Positions 21,022 to 29,944 of a stretch of 64,000 nt of DNA are shown piece after piece. The position numbers and the translations under genes are program-made. This DNA comes from Cellvibrionaceae bacterium (GTDB taxonomy: Bacteria > Pseudomonadota > Gammaproteobacteria > Pseudomonadales > Cellvibrionaceae), in the NCBI GenBank assembly GCA_024707385.1, contig JANPZW010000008.1, positions 778,402 to 842,401 on the forward strand, read 5' to 3'. The notes under the pieces were generated by a model. That model was not told the origin of the DNA, did no database searches, and saw only the letters and a program-made list of their open reading frames with translations. How positions within the stretch are numbered: the first letter of the stretch is position 1; every line of letters begins with the position of its first letter.

Positions 21022-21866
21022 CAATCCGCTCCTTGGGCAGGCTCAAATTCGCCGCGCAGATGATCCGCGTCGCGTTCGAGGCGCTGAAGGTAAAGATTGC
21101 GCAGAAAAATATAGGCATCGTCGTTGTCGGCTACCAGGGAGGGATAAGCATCGAGCATTTCCGCGTTGTCCTGGAAGCGGTCAAACAATTTCAGTCCAGT
21201 GGCGGTGCGTTCGTCGTCCAGATAATTGAGCGGGTGAAGAAAATAATCCAACACTATGGAGCTGCCGGAGCGGAAATCGCTCGGCCCGGCGAGCGGCAAT
21301 ACCAGATAAGCGCCATAACCCACACCATAGAACGCAAGAGTGTCGCCAAAGGAGGTTTTTTCCCGCGGAAGATTGAACCAGGCGTCCGCCGGATCAAACA
21401 GTCCGAGCAGTCCCACAGTTGTATTGATGCCGAGGCGCAACACGCTTTTGCCGGAGTCGACAGGTTCCGCCTGTAGTAGTTTATTCAGCGCAAACAGTGG
21501 TTCGCGCAAATTCAGAAAAAAATTGCCAATGCTTTTGGAGACCGGCTTGGGGGTGATTTTTCGATAGCCTTTCGCCAAAGGGGTGAGCAGATAGCGGTAG
21601 CTGACGTCGTTGAATGTAAACATCGCCCGGTTGAAGGATTCCAGCGGATCCTGGTAATTCTCGTAGCTGACGACGGTGGGCTCGTTGCGATCCAGTTGTT
21701 CATAGGGGCCGGGCTCGTTCGCTTCGATTGCCTCCAGGGAATTCGATGCTGCCGGCGATGTTTTTACCGTGCTAGATGTTTTTACCGTGCTACAGGCACC
21801 GCAGATCGAACAGCAGATAAACAGAAGAGCTACTTGCAAAAATCGTCCGGCAACATCGCTGAACAT
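21021..21866 (-). CDS. mlaA: MlaA (VacJ) family outer-membrane lipoprotein
   Basis: MlaA removes mislocalised phospholipids from the outer leaflet of the outer membrane. ATG 21866 has GAAGG seven bases upstream and gives a lipoprotein signal ending CGAC. The core has the family motifs YENYQDPLESFNRAMFTFND, KPVSKSIGNFFLNLREP, GLFDPADAW and DTLAFYGVGYGAYLVLPLAGPS. About 281 residues, slightly longer than E. coli MlaA because of a Ser/Thr-rich linker carrying a duplicated STVKTS. It is coupled to the RND exporter, not to an mlaFEDCB operon. Confidence 0.93.
   Translation of the reverse strand: MFSDVAGRFLQVALLFICCSICGACSTVKTSSTVKTSPAASNSLEAIEANEPGPYEQLDRNEPTVVSYENYQDPLESFNRAMFTFNDVSYRYLLTPLAKGYRKITPKPVSKSIGNFFLNLREPLFALNKLLQAEPVDSGKSVLRLGINTTVGLLGLFDPADAWFNLPREKTSFGDTLAFYGVGYGAYLVLPLAGPSDFRSGSSIVLDYFLHPLNYLDDERTATGLKLFDRFQDNAEMLDAYPSLVADNDDAYIFLRNLYLQRLERDADHLRGEFEPAQGAD
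21757..21792. repeat. Perfect 18-bp tandem duplication in mlaA
   Basis: GATGTTTTTACCGTGCTA occurs at 21757-21774 and again at 21775-21792. It encodes the doubled STVKTS hexapeptide in the linker just after the lipidated Cys, so it lengthens the linker in frame. Confidence 0.9.
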
Positions 21867-22065
21867 TATGTTATTACCTTCGTATAAGCGGCAGGGCGAG
21901 CCGTGACTGTTCACGCGGAAGCGATTCAGCACAGGGTGTGCCAATCTCCTTTTCTGCGTATTTTCTGGCATGGCTTTTGTTGGTCGGGATTGCAAATGGA
22001 TCCGCGCCGGATCAACGGTGTAGCGATTACAAAAATCCATGTAAATAACACCTGGAGGAGTGGCC

Positions 22066-23258
22066 TTGAAACGACTTTGGCGTTTTTGCTGGTGCTACAA
22101 AAAGACGACATGTCTCGGCATGGCGCTGGTGCTTCTGTTCATTCTCATAGGGGTGTTGGCGCCGTTTCTGATCCAGTATCACCTCAATCACAATGTCTTC
22201 CGCGATATGGGTAATTACACCGGCAGAGTGGAGGACGTGGATGTCAGTTGGCTGGCGGGTTCCTATCGTCTGGAGGATTTGGTGCTATGGCGCAAGGGTG
22301 GCAATCAGGAAGTGCCTTTTTTTCGGGTTGAGGATTTGTCCATAGGTTTGAGTTGGGATGCCATAAGGCATGGCGCAATTCTCGCCAGCGTAAGCGCGGA
22401 AAATGCGGAGCTGAATTTTCTCGACGCAAAACGCGCCGACAAACGTCAGACCGGGAAAGGCACCAATTGGTTGGATGTATTGGAAGAGCTGCTGCCCACA
22501 ACTCTGCATCGCGTCGAAGTGCACAACAGCAGCATGACCTTTCAGAATTTCGATACAGATCCGCAAATCGATGTGCGCGCGGAAGACATCAACATATTGA
22601 TTACCAATCTCACCAATGTGAAAGATCGGGAAGGTCGGCGGGTGGCCACGGCGCGGCTGGATGCGCGGGTTCTGGAAGGAGCTCCGCTGATCGCACAGGC
22701 CCGTTTTGATCCGTTCGATTTCAACGACTTTGTTTTTGCGGCGGAGATGCATGAAATAGATTTGACCCGCGTCAATGATCTCACCAGCAACTATGCCAAA
22801 GTGGATTTCGCCAGTGGGCACGGCAGCATCTTCGTCGAACTGACCGCGCAGGACGGCCGTCTGTCCGGCTACATCAAACCGCTGTTGGAAGATGTGGATA
22901 TCGCAAGCTGGGAGCAGGATGTAAAGCAGCAGGGCGACAATCCTTTGCGCTTGTTATGGGAGGGCGCAGTCGGCTTTTTAAAACCTTGTTCACCAACGCG
23001 GAATCCAAACAGATCGCCACCCAAATTGATGTGACGGGTACCATTGACGAGGCGAAAATTAATTCCTGGGGCGCGGTGTTCGGCGTGATACGCAACGCCT
23101 TTGTCCAAGCAGTAGAGGCGCGCTTCGAGGAATTGACTCCTCTTACCAGCCGGAAACAGGAGGCGAAGGACGACAAATCCCAAGAGCACTCGATCACCGA
23201 TGGTGGCAATGATCGGGAGGAGGAAAAGGAGCAAGGCGGGCGCAAAAAAGACCGCTGA
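22066..23258 (+). CDS. DUF748-type membrane-anchored envelope protein (one frameshift)
   Basis: One N-terminal membrane helix (LGMALVLLFILIGVLAPFLI) is followed by a beta-rich periplasmic domain of the AsmA-like DUF748 type (VDVSWLAGSYRLEDLVL; RVEVHNSSMTFQNF) and a charged tail. GGAGG at 22054-22058 fits TTG 22066 (MKRLWRFCW) better than GTG 22060. The frame breaks at the T5 run 22975-22979. One more T gives VGFFKTLFTNAESKQIATQIDVTGTID and a protein of about 397 residues. AsmA-like proteins have been linked to lipid transport to the outer membrane, which fits the divergent mlaA-RND pair, but the function here is not known. Confidence 0.75.
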
Positions 23259-23351
23259 ACCCGTGGTGTCCGCAGGGCTGCGTTTTGTTTTCTAGGCTGC
23301 TTTATACTTCAACAGCAGCAACAGCTACAGCTCAATCGACCGGATGCCACT

Positions 23352-24074
23352 ATGACCGATTATGCCGCGGAAAAGGCAGTGTTCAGAGCCAGAGGGATTG
23401 AACGTGTTTATCACATGGGTGATGCGGAGATCCGCGCTTTACGTGGGGTGGATCTGGATTTGTGGGCCGGCGAATTTGTTGTCTTGCTCGGCGCATCGGG
23501 CAGCGGCAAGTCCACTCTGCTGAATATACTCGGCGGTCTTGATAAGGCGACCGCCGGGGAGTTGTGGTATCGCGGGCAGAATCTGACGCTGGCCGACGAT
23601 GCACAGCTCACGCTTTTTCGCCGCCGGAGTGTCGGTTTCGTGTTTCAGTTCTACAACCTGATTCCCAGTCTTACCGCTTTGGAAAACGTCCAGATCGTCA
23701 CCGAAATCGTAGATCAACCCATGGCGCCGCTGGAGGCGTTGCGGTTGGTGAATCTGTATGAGCGGCGCGACCATTTCCCAGCCCAGCTTTCCGGCGGTGA
23801 ACAGCAGCGCGTTGCTATTGCCCGGGCGATTGCCAAAAATCCTGCGGTTTTATTGTGTGACGAACCAACCGGCGCGCTGGATTCCAAAACCGGCATTCTG
23901 GTGCTTGATGTGCTGGAGAAAATCAACCGCGAACTCGGCACTACCACCATCGTGATCACGCATAACGCCACTATCGCCAATATGGCCGACCGGGTGGTGC
24001 GCATCGGCGACGGCCGGATTCAGGATATTCAGCGCAATTCTCATAAACAGGCGCCGCGGGAGTTGTCCTGGTAA
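23352..24074 (+). CDS. ABC transporter ATP-binding protein (LolD/MacB type)
   Basis: A 240-residue ATPase with Walker [10 protein letters not shown], a Q-loop in [20 protein letters not shown], signature [14 protein letters not shown], Walker [14 protein letters not shown] and H-loop His in IVITHN. This subgroup powers FtsX-type permeases acting on periplasmic or membrane substrates. It overlaps the permease gene (TAATG) and starts a three-gene operon with permease and adaptor. Confidence 0.95.
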   Translation: MTDYAAEKAVFRARGIERVYHMGDAEIRALRGVDLDLWAGEFVVLLGASGSGKSTLLNILGGLDKATAGELWYRGQNLTLADDAQLTLFRRRSVGFVFQFYNLIPSLTALENVQIVTEIVDQPMAPLEALRLVNLYERRDHFPAQLSGGEQQRVAIARAIAKNPAVLLCDEPTGALDSKTGILVLDVLEKINRELGTTTIVITHNATIANMADRVVRIGDGRIQDIQRNSHKQAPRELSW

Positions 24075-26437
24075 TGGCCATGCGCATGTTGCAGGTGAAA
24101 CTGCTCCGTAATCTTTGGCAACTGAAAGGCCAGGCTGCGGCGATTGCTACGGTGGTGGCCGGCGGCGTTGCTATGTTCATAATGTCCTTCACTGTGTTAC
24201 AGGCATTACGCGCAACGCAGGAAGCCTTTTATGCGCAATATCATTTCGCTGACGTTTTTGCCGATGTGCGTCGAGCACCGGTTTCGCTAGAGCGCATTGC
24301 CGATATTCCGGGTATTCAACAGGTGGAGGGACGCATAGTTGCACCGGTGAATGTGCGTCTGGAGGGTTTTAATGAACCCATTACCGGCCGTGCGGTTTCT
24401 CTGCCGGACGGTGGCACTGGTGAGCTCAATCAAATTTATCTGAGTGCGGGGCAATTGCCGCAGGCCTTTAGCAGCGATCAGGTGGTGATCAGTGAGGCGT
24501 TCGCAGAGGCGCATAAACTGCGGCCGGGTGACAAAATCAGCGCCGTCATTCGCGGCCGAATGCAGGCTCTGACGATCGTCGGCCTGGCGCTTTCTCCTGA
24601 ATATATTTACCAGATCCAGCCCGGTGCCATGGTGCCGGACTACCAGCGTTATTGCATTTTGTGGCTCAACCACAGCGCGTTGGAAGCCGCCTTCGATATG
24701 GAAGGAGCGTTTAATACGCTCAGCGCGCAAGTGGCTGCCGACACACAGGTGGCCGATATTATTGAGCGTCTGGACCTGCAGTTGAAAAATTGGGGCGCGC
24801 TAGGCGCTTATGATCGCAGCCAACAAACATCGCATATGTTTCTTAAACAGGAGCTCGACCAGTTACAGGTAATGGCGACCGTAATGCCAGCGATTTTTCT
24901 CGGCGTCGCTGCATTTTTATTGAATGTTGTTGCTGCGCGTTTAATTCGTACCCAGCGCGATCAAATCGCTATCCTCAAAGCGTTTGGCTATAGCAACATC
25001 GCGATTGGCCGGCATTATCTGACCTTGGTCCTGCTCATCGCCTTAATAGGAGTGGTATTAGGGGTGGCTGCGGGGCGAGAATTGGCGGTGGGCCTTGGCG
25101 GCCTTTATCAAGAATATTATCGATTTCCCTGGCTGTTGTTGGAGCTGCGATTACCTACGGTTGCCAGTGCTACGGCGGTTACTCTTGCGGCAGCCTTGCT
25201 CGGCACACTCAAGGCGGTTTATTCGGCTGTCAGCATTGCGCCCGCCGAAGCTATGCGACCCGAACCTCCCGCCATTTTTGGCCGCACTCTGCTGGAGCGG
25301 GCCGGCTTTCACAAAATGCATGCCCCTGCGCGCATGGTGCTGCGCAACCTGGAGCGGCAGCCGGCCAAAACCTTGTTATCCATCACCGGTATTGCCATGT
25401 CGGTGGCGATTTTGATTGTCAGCGGTTTTCAGAAAGACGCCATCAATTACATGATTCGCGTGCAATTCAGTCTGGCGGAAAAACAAAGTGCCACCGTGCA
25501 GTTTTTTGAAACCGAATCCGCCCGGGCGCAATTTGAATTGGCGTCCCTACCGGGCGTGGACTATGTCGAGCCGCTGCGCAATGCTCCGGTCGTCTTGCGC
25601 AACGGTCAATGGGAGTACCGCACCGCCATTCGCGCGCTGCCGGAAAATTCTCAACTCAATCGCATTCTCGATAAAAAACTGCGGCAAATTCCCCTGCGTG
25701 ATGGTGGATTGTTTCTCTCGGACTATCTTGCCAAACATTTGCGCCTGCAGGTTGGCGATAAGGTGCGGGTGGAATTTCTCGACGGTGCGCGGCGCCAGCT
25801 GGATCTGCCTATTGCTGCAACGATCGAGGATTATGTGGGGCTCAATGCATACATGACGATTGACAGTTTGTCTTTGTATCGCCCCGAGAAGCAGGCGATG
25901 GAAGGCGCATTGCTGACCATTGTGGCCGATCAGGAAAAACAGGTAAAGGACGCGTTGCTGAAGATTCCCCAGATTGCCGGCGTGAATTTTCGCTCCGACA
26001 TAATGGAGAGTTTTCGCCGCACCATGGATGAAACCCTTTTGACATTTACTTTTTTCAGTGTTTTGCTCGCCGGCTCTATTGCTTTCGCGGTGGTTTACAA
26101 CAATGCCCGTATTGCTTTTGCCGAAAGAGCGCGGGAATTGGCGAGCTTGCGCGTGCTCGGGTTCAGCCAGGCGGAAGTTGCTCGTATCCTCATTGGCGAA
26201 ATTCTTATGCTTACCCTGGCGGCGATTCCCTTCGGCTTTATTCTTGGTTATGGCTTTGCGGCGATGATCGCCCTCGGGCTGCAGACCGAAATTTATCGCG
26301 TGCCATTGATTCTGTCTCCGTCCACCTTTGCCACGGCTGCTCTGGTGGTTGTGGTGGCAACCGTTTTATCGACGTTTATTGTGATCAAAAAATTGCGTGG
26401 GCTGGATATGCTCCGCGCGCTGAAATCGGCGGAATAA
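24074..26437 (+). CDS. FtsX-like ABC transporter permease
   Basis: A 787-residue permease with an N-terminal helix (IATVVAGGVAMFIMSFTVLQ), a long periplasmic MacB-like domain, three helices (around 272-390), a second domain set and a last three-helix FtsX block. The final block includes FFSVLLAGSIAFAVVYNNARIAF and RELASLRVLGFSQAEVARIL, the coupling helix motif. The duplicated layout resembles LolCE/BceB-type permeases. It shares a base with the ATPase stop and is followed three bases later by the adaptor. Substrate unknown. Confidence 0.92.
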   Translation: MAMRMLQVKLLRNLWQLKGQAAAIATVVAGGVAMFIMSFTVLQALRATQEAFYAQYHFADVFADVRRAPVSLERIADIPGIQQVEGRIVAPVNVRLEGFNEPITGRAVSLPDGGTGELNQIYLSAGQLPQAFSSDQVVISEAFAEAHKLRPGDKISAVIRGRMQALTIVGLALSPEYIYQIQPGAMVPDYQRYCILWLNHSALEAAFDMEGAFNTLSAQVAADTQVADIIERLDLQLKNWGALGAYDRSQQTSHMFLKQELDQLQVMATVMPAIFLGVAAFLLNVVAARLIRTQRDQIAILKAFGYSNIAIGRHYLTLVLLIALIGVVLGVAAGRELAVGLGGLYQEYYRFPWLLLELRLPTVASATAVTLAAALLGTLKAVYSAVSIAPAEAMRPEPPAIFGRTLLERAGFHKMHAPARMVLRNLERQPAKTLLSITGIAMSVAILIVSGFQKDAINYMIRVQFSLAEKQSATVQFFETESARAQFELASLPGVDYVEPLRNAPVVLRNGQWEYRTAIRALPENSQLNRILDKKLRQIPLRDGGLFLSDYLAKHLRLQVGDKVRVEFLDGARRQLDLPIAATIEDYVGLNAYMTIDSLSLYRPEKQAMEGALLTIVADQEKQVKDALLKIPQIAGVNFRSDIMESFRRTMDETLLTFTFFSVLLAGSIAFAVVYNNARIAFAERARELASLRVLGFSQAEVARILIGEILMLTLAAIPFGFILGYGFAAMIALGLQTEIYRVPLILSPSTFATAALVVVVATVLSTFIVIKKLRGLDMLRALKSAE

Positions 26438-26440
26438 TGT

Positions 26441-27634
26441 ATGGCAGTTCAGTTTGCGAAAAAGCATTGGATTTGGTTTGCCGTTGGCGGATTGTTGTTA
26501 TTTTTCTTTTACCTGGGATTCCGCGAACCAGTACAGCTGGTTGACCTGGTGGAGGTGAAACGCGGTCACTTTGCGCAAACTTTTACGGAGGAAGGCAAAA
26601 CGCGTGTGAAGGATCGATATCTGGTGACTGCCCCTGTGCATGGATTTCTGGAGCGGATTGATCTGGAAGCGGGCGACCCGATTGCAGTGGGTGATCGCCT
26701 GTTCACCTTGCGCCCTAATCCGTCCGCCATGCTCGACAGCCGCAGCCGCGCGCAGGCGGAAGCCGGCCTTGCCGCTGCGGAAGCGTCTTTGAAAACCGCA
26801 CAAGCCGCATTGGATGCGCAAAAAGCCGCTTTGGATTTTGCGCGGGTTGAACACAAACGTCTGGCGGCAGTGGCTCGCGATGGTTTTGTCGCCCAGGACC
26901 GGCTCGATCAAGCCACCACCCAATTGCGCAGCGCCGAGGCCGGCGCGCGCTCGGCGGAATTTCAGGTTCAGGTGGCGCGCCACCAACGGGACAATGCCGC
27001 ATTTTTATTGCGCAATTTCGACAGCGGTGATCAGGTCGCCACACATATAACGGCGCCGGTTGCCGGTGTGATCCTCAAGCGTTTGCGCGAGAGCGCCGGG
27101 GTTATTGGCGCGGGCGAGCCCGTTATGGAAATCGCCGACATTGGCAGCCTGGAAGTGGAGGTGGACGTACTGTCCGCGGATGCGGTACGCCTGCAGCCTG
27201 GCATGCCGGTGGTGATCGAACACTGGGGCGGAGAAACCCCGATTCACGGAAGCGTCAAACGCATTGAACCCGGCGGTTTTACCAAGTATTCGGCGCTCGG
27301 CGTGGAAGAGCAGCGCGTTTGGGTGATCGTTGAATTTTCTCCCGACCAGAGTGTACAGCTGCAACGTCTGGGCGATGGTTATCGAGTGGAAGCAAAATTT
27401 ATTTTGTGGCAGACCGACGATGTGCTTCAGGTTTCTTCCGGCGCCATCGTCGAGCGAAGTGGAGAAACTTTTGTCTACCGTTTTCAACGCAAACGAGCCG
27501 CCAGAGCTCCAGTGGAAGCCGGGCGGCGCAGCGGTTTATGGGTGGAAGTGAAAAGCGGACTGCAAGCCGGTGATCTGTTGATTAACCATCCGGGAGATGA
27601 TTTGGAAGAGGGGAGTAAGGTGAAAACCCATTAA
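26441..27634 (+). CDS. HlyD-family periplasmic adaptor subunit
   Basis: A 397-residue membrane fusion protein. One N-terminal helix (WIWFAVGGLLLFFFYLGF), a lipoyl half-motif, a long alpha hairpin (about 95-190, Ala/Gln-rich, QAEAGLAAAEASLKTAQAAL), the second lipoyl half (HITAPVAGVILKRL) and beta-barrel domains. It would bridge the ABC permease to an outer-membrane factor, although no TolC gene is adjacent. Third gene of the operon. Confidence 0.93.
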   Translation: MAVQFAKKHWIWFAVGGLLLFFFYLGFREPVQLVDLVEVKRGHFAQTFTEEGKTRVKDRYLVTAPVHGFLERIDLEAGDPIAVGDRLFTLRPNPSAMLDSRSRAQAEAGLAAAEASLKTAQAALDAQKAALDFARVEHKRLAAVARDGFVAQDRLDQATTQLRSAEAGARSAEFQVQVARHQRDNAAFLLRNFDSGDQVATHITAPVAGVILKRLRESAGVIGAGEPVMEIADIGSLEVEVDVLSADAVRLQPGMPVVIEHWGGETPIHGSVKRIEPGGFTKYSALGVEEQRVWVIVEFSPDQSVQLQRLGDGYRVEAKFILWQTDDVLQVSSGAIVERSGETFVYRFQRKRAARAPVEAGRRSGLWVEVKSGLQAGDLLINHPGDDLEEGSKVKTH

Positions 27635-27639
27635 GCCAA

Positions 27640-27684
27640 GGGAATCGGCTAAGCCTGATTCCCTGGCGCACTCTTGGGTGCGCC
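27640..27684. terminator. Two adjacent inverted repeats between convergent genes
   Basis: GGGAATC (27640-27646) pairs with GATTCCC (27657-27663). GGCGCAC (27665-27671) pairs with GTGCGCC (27678-27684). They fill the gap between the stops of the adaptor and the oxidoreductase genes. No strong T run follows, so termination is probable but not certain. Confidence 0.45.
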
Positions 27685-27705
27685 TATTGCCAATGATTCA
27701 AACAA

Positions 27706-28704
27706 TTACTCAAACGGATATCGAAATCCCCATTCCGCACGCAGATTGTCCATCAGCTGCATGGTGGCGAGGGTTTCCCGCAATGGGATTATGTCGCTTT
27801 CCAGTTTGCCGGCGCGGATCTGGCGCGCGACCTCCGCCACTTGATAAATAAATCCATTGCCGTGATTTTCTTCGGTGATGGTGTCGGAGCGCTCGACTGT
27901 GCGGGTGCCATTATGGATATGCACGGTGAAAGTGTCGCCTTGTTGAAAATGTGGAAATTCCACATAACCCAAAGAGCCGTAAATCATCGCTTCCATTCGC
28001 GTCAGCAGATTAAAACTGGTGTTGATGCTGGCGATGCAGCCGGATGCGTATTGCAATTGATAAGTCGCCAATTCATCCACGCCGGTGCTGGCAAAGCGGC
28101 AAAACGATTTGCTCGCGGTTGGCATGTCGTCGAGCAGAAAATTGACGAAGGTGATGGGATAAATGCCCATGTCCAGAGTGACGCCGCCGGCCAGTTGCGG
28201 ATCGGTAAGGCGCGGCAGATATTGCGCTTGGGCTATACCGCCGAAGCTGATATTGAACAGCTTTATGTCACCGATAATGCCACTTTTCAAAATCTGTTTC
28301 AGGCGGATCATGCTCGGCAGAAACCGCACCCAGATCGCTTCCATCATAAAACAGCTATTGCGCGCAGCCAGTTCAATAAGCTCCTGAGCTTGTGCGGCGT
28401 TGACGGTAAATGGCTTTTCAATCAGCAAATGTTTTTTGTGCTGCAGAGCGAGCAACGCATTTTCATAGTGGAAATTGTGCGTGGTGGCGATATAAATCAC
28501 ATCGATATCGGGGCGGCTCACCAGGGCGGCGTAATCGGCGGTACTTTCGATCCCATATTGTTCCGCAAAAGTCTGCGCGCGCTCGGCGCTCTTGGATGCT
28601 ACCGCCACCAAAGTGCTGTCGGGATTGATATTCACCGCGTCGGCCAATTTGTGGGCGATAAGGCCGGCGCCGATGATGCCCCAGCGTAAGGATTTCCCGG
28701 ACAT
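27706..28704 (-). CDS. Gfo/Idh/MocA family NAD(P)-dependent oxidoreductase
   Basis: A 332-residue protein with N-terminal Rossmann motif WGIIGAGLIAHKLADAV and the family motif LLIEKPFTVNAAQAQEL, whose EKP Lys contributes to catalysis. The C-terminal domain has GGVTLDMGIYPITFVNF. It resembles dihydrodiol/xylose dehydrogenase-type members. ATG 28704 (MSGKSLRWG) chosen; the frame is open far upstream but without family similarity. It is 59 bases beyond FTR1 on the same strand and may be read through from that operon, though a functional link is not apparent. Substrate unknown. Confidence 0.9.
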   Translation of the reverse strand: MSGKSLRWGIIGAGLIAHKLADAVNINPDSTLVAVASKSAERAQTFAEQYGIESTADYAALVSRPDIDVIYIATTHNFHYENALLALQHKKHLLIEKPFTVNAAQAQELIELAARNSCFMMEAIWVRFLPSMIRLKQILKSGIIGDIKLFNISFGGIAQAQYLPRLTDPQLAGGVTLDMGIYPITFVNFLLDDMPTASKSFCRFASTGVDELATYQLQYASGCIASINTSFNLLTRMEAMIYGSLGYVEFPHFQQGDTFTVHIHNGTRTVERSDTITEENHGNGFIYQVAEVARQIRAGKLESDIIPLRETLATMQLMDNLRAEWGFRYPFE

Positions 28705-28763
28705 AAAATACCTATCAAAAATGTGTGGATGGTCTGCAGCTGTGCTGACAGTGGCGAAGCATC

Positions 28764-29552
28764 CTACTCCAGGTGCTGCTGCGTGGAAACCGACGGCTTG
28801 GGTCGGACCATGGTTAGCCAGATGACGAATGCCGCGCCGCCCGCATAGGCCAGCACCTGCAACCAAGTCGGGCGTGCCTCGTAGCGAAACAGCGCCACCA
28901 GCAGCTGGCCTGAAATTGAAGTTTCCGACAGGACGGATGACGTATCCCACGCCGGGTTTTGGGCCGGCAATAGGTCCGCCTGACTCAGAATCTGAACGCA
29001 TTGCGACAGCAGCCCTCCGGCCAGCAGCGCAAACAGAGCATAGATGACGCGCACACTGGTCTCCACGCGCAATCGCGTCAGCGTGTAAAAGCCCAGTACC
29101 GCCAGGCTTATACCTATGCCGGCGCCGATGACAGAGCCGAGGAGGGCGGAGGTGAATTGATCCGGTTTGCCGCTATAGGCGCCCACGTAGATGCCGATCT
29201 CGCTGATTTCGAGGGTGAGCGAAAATCCGATCAGCAGAATAATCAGCCAGGATGTGCTCCGATCAAGTTGGAGCGGGCCTTTGGTGTCCTTTAGCAGGAG
29301 CGCGATTATGAGGCCGACCATGAAAATATGGACGGCGACGATTGCCACCTCTTGACCGCGATAATCCAGCCAGGGAGTGATGATATCGACGCTGCTGCCG
29401 TACAAGGTGGCCAGCACAGCGCCCAGGCTAAATCCCCACAAAACCCTGCGGCAGGGAAGGGCGCGGATGCACACCAGAGCGATGAGCAGGCAGGCCACCA
29501 GCGCCGATTCGATCACCTCTCTGGCCACTATCACGATTGCATTCAAAAACAT
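28764..29552 (-). CDS. FTR1 family iron permease
   Basis: A 262-residue membrane protein with about seven helices. The first helix has REVIESAL, matching the iron-binding REXXE motif. The fourth has SLTLEISEIGIY, where the second motif is LEISE, with the first Arg replaced by Leu. FTR1/EfeU/FetM proteins import iron across the inner membrane, usually together with an oxidising or iron-binding partner in the periplasm. The gene directly upstream encodes a cupredoxin, which fits that rule. It is the last member of the DUF4266-to-FTR1 gene series. Confidence 0.88.
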   Translation of the reverse strand: MFLNAIVIVAREVIESALVACLLIALVCIRALPCRRVLWGFSLGAVLATLYGSSVDIITPWLDYRGQEVAIVAVHIFMVGLIIALLLKDTKGPLQLDRSTSWLIILLIGFSLTLEISEIGIYVGAYSGKPDQFTSALLGSVIGAGIGISLAVLGFYTLTRLRVETSVRVIYALFALLAGGLLSQCVQILSQADLLPAQNPAWDTSSVLSETSISGQLLVALFRYEARPTWLQVLAYAGGAAFVIWLTMVRPKPSVSTQQHLE

Positions 29553-29609
29553 GATTTAGCTGGACTCTTATTGATTAACCCACTGAAGGTTGCCCATGGG
29601 TGATCACGG

Positions 29610-29927
29610 TTATTCCACGATGATCCGGCCCTGCGCGGTAGCGGGATTGAATTCACCGAAAAACGGATATTCCCCCGGTGCCAGCGGGCCGATGAAGATA
29701 ATCGCCTCGCTTTTTCCGGGAATGATTTTTTCCCGGTTGAGTTGGTAGCTTTCAAATTCTTCGCTGGAGTTGTCCCGGTTGATGACGCGCAGGCGGATTT
29801 TTTGGTTCGCCGGAACCCGCAGAACATCCGGAATAAACAGATGATCCTCGATCCGGATGTTGAACTCGGACGGAGCCGCCAGCGCGGGAAACGCTAGAAA
29901 GATACAGAGCCAGAGAATCCATTTCAT
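29610..29927 (-). CDS. Periplasmic cupredoxin-domain protein, FTR1 partner
   Basis: About 105 residues. ATG 29927 gives signal peptide WILWLCIFLAFPALA; an in-frame ATG at 29945 overlapping the kinase stop is also possible. The mature part matches EfeO-type cupredoxin (EDHLFIPDVLRVPANQKIRLRV; IGPLAPGEYPFFGEFNP). It has no Cys and no Met in the usual type-1 copper positions, but acidic residues at EEFES and GEF. Carboxylate ligands for iron are therefore more likely than a blue copper site. It sits between sensor kinase and FTR1 and probably hands iron to the permease. Confidence 0.85.
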   Translation of the reverse strand: MKWILWLCIFLAFPALAAPSEFNIRIEDHLFIPDVLRVPANQKIRLRVINRDNSSEEFESYQLNREKIIPGKSEAIIFIGPLAPGEYPFFGEFNPATAQGRIIVE

Positions 29928-29944
29928 GAACAGCGGCTCTTTCA

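Noticed and set aside
27841..28689. Long open frame opposite the Gfo/Idh/MocA oxidoreductase
   Set aside because: It is the complement of a clear family member, has no motifs and no start signal.
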